Shown here piece by piece: positions 18,613 to 27,653 of a stretch of 64,000 bases of DNA. Positions within the stretch are counted from its first letter, which is position 1, and every line of letters starts with the position of its first letter. The notes beneath the pieces are model-generated. The model was not told where the DNA came from and ran no database searches. It saw only the letters and a list, made by a program, of their open reading frames with translations. Made by a program: the position numbers and the translations under genes. This stretch comes from Candidatus Syntrophopropionicum ammoniitolerans (GTDB lineage Bacteria > Bacillota > Desulfotomaculia > Desulfotomaculales > Pelotomaculaceae): NCBI GenBank assembly GCA_013201395.1, contig JABMJD010000001.1, positions 1 to 64,000 of the forward strand, given 5' to 3'.

Positions 18613-19965
18613 TTGCTGAAAACGGAAGAAACATTTCTAAATATAGCGGAAAATGCTGTGAATAAGGCTAAAAAAATGGGCGCTGAGCAAGCAGAGGCGT
18701 ACATAAGCAATACCAAGGAACTGAGCCTGGATGTGCGGGAGGCACGTGTGGAAACAATGAAGCTGGCTGAGGAAAGAGGCCTGGGCCTGCGGGTGATCTG
18801 CCAGGGCCGGAGAGGTTTTTCCTTCAGTACCGATCTCAGTTCCCAAGGTATAGATGATATTGCCGGACAGGCTCTGGCTAATTGTGAACAAACCACTGAG
18901 AATTCCCATAGCACTCTTCCATCTCCCGGCTGGACCTATCCCACACTGGATATTTATGATCCGGCCATTGGGGAAGCCACCGTGGAACAGAAAATTGCAA
19001 TGGCCAAACATATGGAGGAATCCGCCTGGGCCTTTGATCCCAGGGTGAAAATAGTGGAAAGCTCGGCCTATCAGGATGGGGAGGCCCTGGTCACAGTGGT
19101 CAACAGCCTGGGTCTCAGCGCTGTGTTCAAGGGTTCTTTTTGCGGCATCTACCTGGCCCTGGCGGCAGGGGAAGGGGACGAAAGCCAGACTGGTTTTGCT
19201 ATGGACTTCGGCCTCAAATATAACAGCCTCAAGCCTGAAGAAACGGGTCGAAAGGCGGCCCATAGGGCTGTGCGTATGCTGGGGGCCCGCCCGGTTAGCA
19301 CCCGCAAGGCTTCCATTATATTGGAACCCTCTGTGGCCACGGGCTTTTTGGGGATAATCAGTTCTGCTCTCACTGCCGAGGCCGTCCAGAAAGGCCGCTC
19401 ACTGTTTGCCGGCAAACTGGGGAACAGGGTGGCTGCCGATGTGGTCACACTGATCGATGACGGTACACTGGAGGGCGGAATTGGATCGGCTCCCTTTGAC
19501 GGTGAGGGCGTTCCCACCGGGCGGACGGTGCTCATTGACCGGGGGGTACTGCAGCAATATCTATACAATACCTACACCGCTGCCAAAGACGGTGTCCATT
19601 CCACTGGTAACGGAGTGCGCGGCTCCTTTAAGGGGACCCCCGAGGTGGGGGTGACAAACCTTTTTATTGAAGCGGGCCAAACACCAGTGGCCGAACTGTT
19701 CCAGGACGTGGCCAGTGGCCTCTATGTGACTGAGGTGATGGGCATGCACACGGCCAATCCGATTTCCGGGGATTTTTCTGTGGGCGTGGCCGGTCTTTTA
19801 ATCGAAAACGGGGAAATAACTGCACCGGTGCGGGGGATGGCCATCGGTGGCAACATTATCGAATTATTTAACAACATCGATGCTGTGGGTGATGATTTGC
19901 AGTTCTTTGGCAGCAGAGGCGCCCCCACAATCAGGATAGCCGAGATGATGATTAGCGGCCAATAG
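18613..19965 (+). CDS. TldD/PmbA family metalloprotease-like protein (TTG start; alternative 18589)
   Basis: ETFLNIAENAVNKAKKMGAEQAEAYISNTKELSLDVREARVE; VTEVMGMHTANPISGDFSVGVAGLLIENGEI. Confidence 0.9.
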   Translation: MLKTEETFLNIAENAVNKAKKMGAEQAEAYISNTKELSLDVREARVETMKLAEERGLGLRVICQGRRGFSFSTDLSSQGIDDIAGQALANCEQTTENSHSTLPSPGWTYPTLDIYDPAIGEATVEQKIAMAKHMEESAWAFDPRVKIVESSAYQDGEALVTVVNSLGLSAVFKGSFCGIYLALAAGEGDESQTGFAMDFGLKYNSLKPEETGRKAAHRAVRMLGARPVSTRKASIILEPSVATGFLGIISSALTAEAVQKGRSLFAGKLGNRVAADVVTLIDDGTLEGGIGSAPFDGEGVPTGRTVLIDRGVLQQYLYNTYTAAKDGVHSTGNGVRGSFKGTPEVGVTNLFIEAGQTPVAELFQDVASGLYVTEVMGMHTANPISGDFSVGVAGLLIENGEITAPVRGMAIGGNIIELFNNIDAVGDDLQFFGSRGAPTIRIAEMMISGQ

Positions 19966-20082
19966 GCGCATTATTGGACATAATTATTGTCACCGGTCAG
20001 AAAATCATGGTAAAATATTGGCAGTCTATGCTGGGGCTGGATACCGGCGCCATTGTGCGGTGTCCCCATTGGGGGGTGTACA

Positions 20083-20520
20083 TTGAAAATTCTTGTTCTA
20101 CATGGCCCCAATTTAAATCTTTTGGGCCGGCGGGAGCCATCCGTTTACGGCAGCGCTACCCTCGATCAAATTAACGCGGCCCTGTCCCGTCTGGCTGCCG
20201 AACTGGGTGTGGAAATAACATGCCGGCAGTCAAACCATGAGGGGGAGCTCATTGATCTGCTCCATCAGGCCTTGGATAATGATGTAGATGCCCTGGTGAT
20301 CAACCCGGGGGCCTACACCCATACCAGCCTGGCCCTGCGTGATGCCATTTCGGCGGTGGCCATTCCAACTATAGAAGTCCATCTGACCAATATATATGCA
20401 CGGGAAAATTTCCGGAGCAAATCAGTAATTGCGCCGGTTGTATCAGGACAAATCAGCGGACTCGGTGTGACCGGCTACCTGCTGGCATTGCGGGGGTTGG
20501 TTTCACTGGCCGCATCATAG
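20083..20520 (+). CDS. aroQ: Type II 3-dehydroquinate dehydratase
   Basis: [54 protein letters not shown]. Confidence 0.96.
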   Translation: MKILVLHGPNLNLLGRREPSVYGSATLDQINAALSRLAAELGVEITCRQSNHEGELIDLLHQALDNDVDALVINPGAYTHTSLALRDAISAVAIPTIEVHLTNIYARENFRSKSVIAPVVSGQISGLGVTGYLLALRGLVSLAAS

Positions 20521-20531
20521 GAGGGCGTTTT

Positions 20532-21605
20532 TTGCAGGGAAGGATTAGCAAGTTGCGCCAGATTTTTGACACTGATGAAATAGATGCTTTCTATATTATG
20601 AACCCGGAAAATCGTTACTACCTGAGCGGTTTTACCGGTTCCACGGGAGCCCTGCTGCTGACGCGGGAACAGTCATATCTGCTGACTGATTTTCGCTACC
20701 TGTCTCAGGCTGCTGGGGAAAGCCCATCATACCAGATTGTGGAGGTTGCGGCCGAAACCTATGGGGCGGTGCTGCTGCGGATTCTGCAGGAAAAGAAAAT
20801 TTCCCGCTTAGGTGTGGAAGGTGATCACCTCACCTATAACCAGTATGTGGAGCTTTCCCGGGTGTGTACAGGGATCAAATTAAAACCTCTCATCGACCGG
20901 GTGGAAGGGATTAGGATCCTCAAGGACAGATCCGAAATAGAACTGATTGAAAAGGCAGTGAGCATAGCCGATCAGGCTTTTGCCCAAATTCTGCCCCTTA
21001 TTAAACAGGGGGTTACCGAGCAGGAGCTGGCTTTGGAACTGGAATACAACATGCGCCGCCTGGGGGCCAGCGGACCGGCATTCAAATTTATTGTGGCCTC
21101 CGGAGTCCGTTCCGCCCTGCCTCATGGGGTGGCTTCCAGTAAAACGATTGCTGGGGGAGAGCTGGTAACATTTGATTTTGGTGCCGTATACCAGGGCTAC
21201 CACTCGGATATAACCAGGACGGTGGTCGTGGACAGCTTCAACCAGCGGCAGCAGGAGATTTATCAAATTGTTTTGGCCGCCCAGATGAACGGTGTGGCTG
21301 CCGTCAAAGCCGGTGCGACCGCTGCGGAGGTTGATTATGCCGCACGCAGTGTTATCGAGGAAAAAGGCTATGGCAAATACTTCGGTCATAGTACCGGGCA
21401 CGGCCTGGGCCTGAACATTCATGAAAATCCAAGATTGTCGATCAAGGACAAAACAATCCTGGCCCCCGGCATGGTTGTTACCATTGAGCCGGGTATTTAC
21501 ATAGAGGATTGGGGCGGTGTCAGGATCGAGGATACCGTGCTGGTGGAGAAAAGCGGCTGCCGGGTTTTAACGGGGACGCCGAAAAAAGAATTGCTGGTCC
21601 TTTAG
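20532..21605 (+). CDS. pepQ: Xaa-Pro aminopeptidase/dipeptidase (M24)
   Basis: GELVTFDFGAVYQGYHSDITRTVVV; GHSTGHGLGLNIHENPRLS; VVTIEPGIYIEDWGGVRIEDTVLV. Confidence 0.93.
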   Translation: MQGRISKLRQIFDTDEIDAFYIMNPENRYYLSGFTGSTGALLLTREQSYLLTDFRYLSQAAGESPSYQIVEVAAETYGAVLLRILQEKKISRLGVEGDHLTYNQYVELSRVCTGIKLKPLIDRVEGIRILKDRSEIELIEKAVSIADQAFAQILPLIKQGVTEQELALELEYNMRRLGASGPAFKFIVASGVRSALPHGVASSKTIAGGELVTFDFGAVYQGYHSDITRTVVVDSFNQRQQEIYQIVLAAQMNGVAAVKAGATAAEVDYAARSVIEEKGYGKYFGHSTGHGLGLNIHENPRLSIKDKTILAPGMVVTIEPGIYIEDWGGVRIEDTVLVEKSGCRVLTGTPKKELLVL

Positions 21606-21662
21606 GCGGCCTAATAAACAGTATATGGGTAAGTAAAATTTTATATACAGGAGTTGGGGGCA

Positions 21663-22220
21663 TTGATTTCAACAAACGAATTTAGAACCGGTCAGACCAT
21701 CGAACTAGAGGGTGATGTTTTCCAGATTATTGATTTTCAGCATGTAAAGCCGGGTAAGGGAGCCGCTTTTGTCCGTTCCAAGCTGCGTAATATCCGGACG
21801 GGGGCGGTAATTGAAAAGACCTTTAATGCCGGGGAGAAAATGCCCCGGGCCAGGATCGAACGCCACGAGGTGCAATATCTTTATAGTGATGGAAAAGAAT
21901 ATAACTTCATGGATATGGAAACCTACGATCAAATAGCTATGAGCGCTGAACAGTTAGGCGACGCCACCAAATATTTGAAGGAAAACATGAGTATTCATGT
22001 GTTGACCTTTCAGGATAAATCCATCGGTGTGGACCTGCCCAACTCTGTGGAGCTGGAGGTTGTGGAAACCACGCCGGGAATTAAGGGCGACACCGCTTCC
22101 GGAGGTTCCAAGCCCGCCACCCTGGAAACCGGGGCTGTTGTTCAGGTGCCGCTCTTTATCAATGAAGGGGACAAACTGCTCATTGACACCAGGTCAGGCA
22201 GCTACATTAAACGGGCTTAA
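21663..22220 (+). CDS. efp: Elongation factor P
   Basis: [59 protein letters not shown]. Confidence 0.97.
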   Translation: MISTNEFRTGQTIELEGDVFQIIDFQHVKPGKGAAFVRSKLRNIRTGAVIEKTFNAGEKMPRARIERHEVQYLYSDGKEYNFMDMETYDQIAMSAEQLGDATKYLKENMSIHVLTFQDKSIGVDLPNSVELEVVETTPGIKGDTASGGSKPATLETGAVVQVPLFINEGDKLLIDTRSGSYIKRA

Positions 22221-22340
22221 AAGAAGGGCCTTTAGATACCTGAAAAACATGATCTGAAAATTGTTTAAAAACCTCCTTTTTGTGACATGCTATAAAAGCC
22301 AAAACTAGCCACATTATTTAGCAGGGGAGGTTGGAAACTG

Positions 22341-22790
22341 ATGAACGAACTAAAGACCAAGGTAGCTTATTTACATGGTTTGTCCAACGGTTTGGATATA
22401 GGTGCGGAAAGTAAGGAAGGAAAACTGCTCCAGGGGATTATTGAGGTGCTGGATGAGTTTGCTGACTCAGTAGGCAGCCTGGAGGAAACCCAGGAAGAGA
22501 TGGAAGACTACCTGGACAGCATTGACGAGGATCTTTTTCATCTGGAAGATGAGATTTATGAAGATGAGGATGGATACGACAAATATGTGGAGGTAGACTG
22601 CCCCGGGTGTGAGGAAACAGTTTGTTTCGACGCTAGTATTCTTGATGATGAAGACATCGTTGAGGTTACCTGCCCTAATTGTAACCAGGTTGTCTTTGTC
22701 AATGATGAAACCCACCAGTCTGCAGATGAACCGGAAATACTGGAGGGGAAAGCCTCACCAGACGCCGGGCAGAAAGATGAAGTCATCTAA
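22341..22790 (+). CDS. CD1247 N-terminal domain-like protein with zinc-ribbon C-terminus
   Basis: MNELKTKVAYLHGLSNGLDIGAESKEGKLLQGIIEVLDEFADSV; CPGCEE...CPNCNQ. Confidence 0.75.
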   Translation: MNELKTKVAYLHGLSNGLDIGAESKEGKLLQGIIEVLDEFADSVGSLEETQEEMEDYLDSIDEDLFHLEDEIYEDEDGYDKYVEVDCPGCEETVCFDASILDDEDIVEVTCPNCNQVVFVNDETHQSADEPEILEGKASPDAGQKDEVI

Positions 22791-22874
22791 ACAGGTTTTG
22801 GTAATGAAGAAAATGGGCGGTATGTTTTCCCTGCCGCTCTTTTTTGTGTTGTTGCAGGGGGTTAGGAGCCAGAT

Positions 22875-23603
22875 ATGATGCAGGATAGATATGCCGGTGA
22901 TGCAGGTGACTTTGGCAAGCTGGGTATGCTGCGGCAAATAGCCGAGACCGGCCTGAAAATAGGCGTCAACTGGTACCGCACATACAAGCCGGAGGAACAC
23001 GATCGGGGTGACGGTAAGCACATCAGCTACTTGAATAACAAGGCGTTTCGGGGCTGCGATGATCAACTGTTGGCAGCCCTTGGTGCAATTGTTGCCGGCG
23101 GTAGAAGTGTGGCAGCATTGGAACAAGCCAAGCTGATTCCTGGGGCTTGCTTTTATGGAGAAATTTTAAAGCCCGGCAACGACCGGGATTTTTCACGTCG
23201 TGTCTGGCATCAAAGAGCACTGGCCGCACTTGCCGGGGCGGAAATAGTGTTTTGCGACCCGGACAATGGGCTGCTGGTCAAAAGCGTTTCGCTGGGATCG
23301 GCGAAGAGCGATAAATATGTGACGGCAGATGAGCTTATTTCCTATTATCAAAGGGGCCAGAGCGTGATATTTTACAACCACCGCCCTCGCCAAAAAGAAT
23401 CCTTATACCTGGCGAGATTCACCCCGCTTCGCCGCAGGGCGGAATTGTCCGGTGCCCAGTGGATGGGGCTGAAATTTGCGCGGGGATCGGTGCGGGGTTA
23501 CCTGTTCATCCTCCAGGCAAATCATGTGGGGCCGGTGCAGGCGGCCATAGAAAAAATGATGCAAAGCAACTGGCAAAGACATTTTTCCCTGCTGGATATA
23601 TAG
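22875..23603 (+). CDS. Conserved hypothetical protein
   Basis: Long ORF with upstream ribosome-binding context; MQDRYAGDAGDFGKLGMLRQIAETGLKIGVNWYRT; FCDPDNGL motif. Confidence 0.6.
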   Translation: MMQDRYAGDAGDFGKLGMLRQIAETGLKIGVNWYRTYKPEEHDRGDGKHISYLNNKAFRGCDDQLLAALGAIVAGGRSVAALEQAKLIPGACFYGEILKPGNDRDFSRRVWHQRALAALAGAEIVFCDPDNGLLVKSVSLGSAKSDKYVTADELISYYQRGQSVIFYNHRPRQKESLYLARFTPLRRRAELSGAQWMGLKFARGSVRGYLFILQANHVGPVQAAIEKMMQSNWQRHFSLLDI

Positions 23604-23747
23604 TGTTTCAAAGGATAAGAGACCTGACCTACTCGTTAATAAATGGTATAATTAGATATACCTGTTTTCCCGCCGCAGGTGAATGAAACCGATTAAATTA
23701 TGAGGTTCTGCTTTTTAGAAATGGCGTGGTTAAAGGGTTTGTTTAGT

Positions 23748-23837
23748 GTGTTCCCCGCATGCGCGGGGGTGATCCCCAGTTGTGGCTGAGCAAGTCGGCA
23801 GGAGAAGCGTGTTCCCCGCATGCGCGGGGGTGATCCC
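23748..23837 (+). CRISPR. Type I-E-like mini-array: two 29-bp repeats, one 32-nt spacer
   Basis: GTGTTCCCCGCATGCGCGGGGGTGATCCC at 23748-23776 and 23809-23837; spacer CAGTTGTGGCTGAGCAAGTCGGCAGGAGAAGC. Confidence 0.9.
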
Positions 23838-23950
23838 TGATGGGGGATGGTCTGCTGACCTGCTATGACAACACACTGGAATGGCAGGAAAAGGTGCCTG
23901 GGCTACTAAAAATGGGGTGTGTTTATTGAGAGCCAGGTGTTGTTCCCAGG

Positions 23951-23980
23951 GACGCCGCAAAGGATAGCGGCGTTTTTTTA
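23951..23980 (+). terminator. Rho-independent terminator
   Basis: ACGCCGC-AAAGGATA-GCGGCGT followed by TTTTTT. Confidence 0.65.
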
Positions 23981-24127
23981 TGTTTAGTGGGTGGATCTGT
24001 CCAGCACCCAAATATTACCTGTAATATTGAACAGCTGAAGGATTTTCCCGCAATTTATCGAAATGTTTGGATCATGTGGTAATAATCAACCAATTAGATA
24101 GAGTTATGTTTTTAGGGAGGTGGGCCT

Positions 24128-27100
24128 ATGGCACGTCTTGAGGATATAACGGTTGGCAGCAGTGTAGCAGGCGTCACTGGAAACCAGCCGGTGCACGTTG
24201 TGGCTGTCAAATGGCATGGTAGTGCTGTGTTGGAGATTACATATAAAGATGCCGAGGGGCAGCTCGCTGAACAGCTTTTGTATAGAGAAGATGAAGAACG
24301 GCTAAATGTCCCGGAGCAAAACCTGCCCTGGAGTTTTGATGCAGACGCTAATCTACTGCGGCTGGTATCGGAAGCCTACCGCATTAATCTGGCTCACATC
24401 TTTGACCCCTACCTGGCGGTGCATACGTCTGCCATCGAGCCGTTGCCGCACCAGATATCGGCAGTCTATCAGGAAATGCTGCCGCGCCTGCCGCTCCGCT
24501 ACATACTGGCAGATGACCCTGGTGCCGGAAAAACAATCATGACCGGCTTGTTCTTAAAAGAATTGCTGGTGCGCGGTGACCTAAAACGCTGCCTGATTGT
24601 ATCACCGGGCAACCTGGCGGAGCAGTGGCAGGACGAACTATACCGCAAATTCAACCTGCGTTTTGAAATAATCACTAATGACCGCATTCAATCGGCTGTT
24701 ACAGGGAACGTGTTTACGGAGGTAAACCTGGGCATCGCCCGTCTGGATAAGCTATCCCGCAACGAAGAGATTCAGGAAAAACTGCGCGTTACTGATTGGG
24801 ACTTGATTGTCTGCGACGAGGCACACAAGATGTCTGCCACCATTTGGGGCGGGGAAATCAAATACACAAAACGTTTCCAACTGGGCCGGTTACTGTCATC
24901 CATTACTCGGCATTTCCTACTTTTAACCGCCACACCCCATAACGGCAAGGAGAAGGACTTCCAGCTTTTTATGTCCCTCATCGACCAGGACAGATTTGCC
25001 GGAGCGGCCCGCAGCGGTAGCCAGGCGGTGGATGTATCAGATGTGATGCGACGCCTGGTAAAGGAAGAATTATTAAGGTTTGATGGTACACCGCTGTTTC
25101 CCGAACGTATCGCCTACACCGTAAATTATGACCTTTCACCCCTTGAAGCGCAGCTATATACAGCAGTGACTAATTATGTGCAGGAAGAGTTTAACCGTGC
25201 AGACCAATTGACAAGCGATCGTAAAACCACAGTTGGTTTTGCCCTGACTATTCTACAGCGCCGTTTGGCATCCTCGCCGGAGGCTATCTACCAATCCCTG
25301 AGGCGCCGCCGAGAGCGGCTTGAAAACAGGCTGGCTGAGGAACGACTGGGTAAACGGGTGGCTGAATACACGGTGCCTGCTTATGATGACTATGACGATG
25401 ACGATCTGCCTTCCACAGAATTGGAAGATACCGAGGAAAAGGTAGTAGATCGGGCTACGGCCGCCCTGACCATTGCGGAACTGGAGGCGGAAATAGCCAC
25501 ACTAAAAAAACTGGAACGTATGGCCAATGATGTGCGCATCAGTGGTGAGGATCGCAAGTGGGAGGAGTTTTCCAGGCTCCTGCAGGACAACGAAAACATG
25601 TTTGGCCCGGACGGGATGTTGGAAAAATTGATTATTTTCACTGAACATCGGGACACTCTCCGCTACCTGACGAATAAAATACGTTCCCTGCTCGGCAGGG
25701 AGGAAGCAGTCGTGACCATCCACGGCGGCCTGCTCCGTGACGAGCGGCGCAAGGTCGAGGAGCTCTTCAAGCAGGACAAGGATGTGCGTATCCTGATTGC
25801 CACAGACGCCGCCGGTGAAGGTATCAATCTGCAGCGAGCCCACCTGATGGTAAACTACGACCTGCCCTGGAACCCCAACCGCATCGAGCAGCGTTTTGGG
25901 CGCATCCACCGGATTGGGCAGACCGAGGTTTGTCACCTGTGGAACCTGGTTTCCCGAGAAACCCGTGAGGGTATGGTGTTCCAGCGACTTTTTGAGAAAC
26001 TGGAGCAGGAGCGGGAATCCCTTCAGGGGAAAGTCTTTGATGTTCTCGGCCAGGTCACCTTTGATAACCGGCCCCTGCGGGAACTGCTCATCGAGGCTGT
26101 GCGCTACGGCAACGACCCGGCAGTAAGGGCCCGGCTATATGAAATTGTTGATCATTCCCTGGACCGTGAATCGCTGAGGCGGCTACTTGATGAGCATGCC
26201 CTTACTGAAAACACGATGGACGTGCAGCAGGTGATGGCTATCCGGGAGGACATGGAGCGCATGGAAGCCCACAGGCTGCAGCCCCACTTCATAGAATCCT
26301 TCTTTATCGAGGCCTTCACAAGGGTGGGTGGGAAGATCCGCCCACGGGAAAAAGGACGGTATGAAATAACTGCTGTGCCCTTTGCCGTCCGCAACCGGGA
26401 TCTGCAAATAGGCTTTGGTGAGCCGGTACTCCGGCGATATGAGCGTGTTTGTTTCGACAAGGCCTACAGCAACATACCGGGGCTAGCTCCCGCAGCCTTA
26501 ATCGCCCCGGGTCACCCCCTTTTGGAGGCGACGATCGATCTGGTGCGGGAACGCAATGCTGACGTGCTGAAAAGAGGCGCCATATTTGTTGATGAAGATG
26601 ATTACGGTATAGAAGAGCGGCTGCTCTTTTATGTGGAGGACTCTGTACAGGATGGTCTGATCCTGCCCAGCGGGAAAAAACGTGCTATTTCAAAGCACAT
26701 CCATTTTGTGGAGATCAAAGAAGACGGTGGGGCCATCAATGCCGGATATGCTCCATATTTGGACTATCGCGCCGCAACAGAAGAGGAACAGGGCCTGATC
26801 CGATCCTATCTGGAAAGCCGGCAATGGTTGCAGGGGAATGTGGAAGATATTGCAGTCAGCTATGCCATCAGCCAGGTTATTCCCGCCCATGTGGCTGCAG
26901 TGCGGGAACGCAGAACGAAATTAATTAACAGGACTATCAAGGCTGTGAAAGAACGCCTTACAGCGGAAATACAATATTGGGATTTTCGTGCTGCCGACCT
27001 GAAACAAAGAGAATCCAGGGGCAGGAAAAATACCAGGCTGAATTCCCAGATGGCGGCGCGACGGGCGGAAGAGCTGGCAGCCCGGTTGGAGAAGCGCCTT

Positions 27101-27634
27101 GCCGAACTGGCAAGGGAGAAACATATTTCCGCCATGCCGCCGGTGATAGTTGGCGGAGCGCTGGTAGTTTCTCGGGGGCTGGTAAACAGGCTCACCTGCC
27201 GGGCTGACGTTCCCACTCCTGACCCGAAGGCACGGCGCAAGATAGAGCTGGCGGCGATGAAAGCCGTGCTGGACCTGGAAAGGGAGTTGGGTTTTATCCC
27301 CCGGGATGTCAGTGCAGCAAAAGCCGGCTATGATGTGGAATCTCGTATTCCCCCGGGCAAGCGCAGCCCGGAGGGGGCCACCCTGCGCTTTATTGAGGTT
27401 AAAGGCCGGGCAAAGGGTGCGACTACAGTAACGGTTACCAAAAACGAAATACTAACAGCCTTCAACAAGCCGGGGGAATACATTCTGGCTATTGTAGAAG
27501 TGGACGGTGCCGATTCGAAAATTGTCTATCTCAAGAAGCCCTTCCGCGAACGCCCGGATTTTGCCGCCACCAGTGTAAATTACGACATTGTGGAACTGAC
27601 AAATAGTTCAGAAATTATTATGCAGCAAGGTTAA
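24128..27634 (+). CDS. SNF2-family helicase with C-terminal DUF3883-like domain (defence-associated)
   Basis: DDPGAGKTIMTGLF (Walker A), CDEAHKMS, NPNRIEQRFGRIHRIGQ; C-terminal RFIEVKGRAKGATTVTVTKNEILTAFN. Confidence 0.9.
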   Translation: MARLEDITVGSSVAGVTGNQPVHVVAVKWHGSAVLEITYKDAEGQLAEQLLYREDEERLNVPEQNLPWSFDADANLLRLVSEAYRINLAHIFDPYLAVHTSAIEPLPHQISAVYQEMLPRLPLRYILADDPGAGKTIMTGLFLKELLVRGDLKRCLIVSPGNLAEQWQDELYRKFNLRFEIITNDRIQSAVTGNVFTEVNLGIARLDKLSRNEEIQEKLRVTDWDLIVCDEAHKMSATIWGGEIKYTKRFQLGRLLSSITRHFLLLTATPHNGKEKDFQLFMSLIDQDRFAGAARSGSQAVDVSDVMRRLVKEELLRFDGTPLFPERIAYTVNYDLSPLEAQLYTAVTNYVQEEFNRADQLTSDRKTTVGFALTILQRRLASSPEAIYQSLRRRRERLENRLAEERLGKRVAEYTVPAYDDYDDDDLPSTELEDTEEKVVDRATAALTIAELEAEIATLKKLERMANDVRISGEDRKWEEFSRLLQDNENMFGPDGMLEKLIIFTEHRDTLRYLTNKIRSLLGREEAVVTIHGGLLRDERRKVEELFKQDKDVRILIATDAAGEGINLQRAHLMVNYDLPWNPNRIEQRFGRIHRIGQTEVCHLWNLVSRETREGMVFQRLFEKLEQERESLQGKVFDVLGQVTFDNRPLRELLIEAVRYGNDPAVRARLYEIVDHSLDRESLRRLLDEHALTENTMDVQQVMAIREDMERMEAHRLQPHFIESFFIEAFTRVGGKIRPREKGRYEITAVPFAVRNRDLQIGFGEPVLRRYERVCFDKAYSNIPGLAPAALIAPGHPLLEATIDLVRERNADVLKRGAIFVDEDDYGIEERLLFYVEDSVQDGLILPSGKKRAISKHIHFVEIKEDGGAINAGYAPYLDYRAATEEEQGLIRSYLESRQWLQGNVEDIAVSYAISQVIPAHVAAVRERRTKLINRTIKAVKERLTAEIQYWDFRAADLKQRESRGRKNTRLNSQMAARRAEELAARLEKRLAELAREKHISAMPPVIVGGALVVSRGLVNRLTCRADVPTPDPKARRKIELAAMKAVLDLERELGFIPRDVSAAKAGYDVESRIPPGKRSPEGATLRFIEVKGRAKGATTVTVTKNEILTAFNKPGEYILAIVEVDGADSKIVYLKKPFRERPDFAATSVNYDIVELTNSSEIIMQQG

Positions 27635-27653
27635 GTACAGTGAGGTTGAAGAT

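Noticed and set aside
23730-24011. 93-aa minus-strand ORF with ITPAHAGNT / DHPRACGEHT
   Set aside because: This is the classic spurious translation of type I-E CRISPR repeats.
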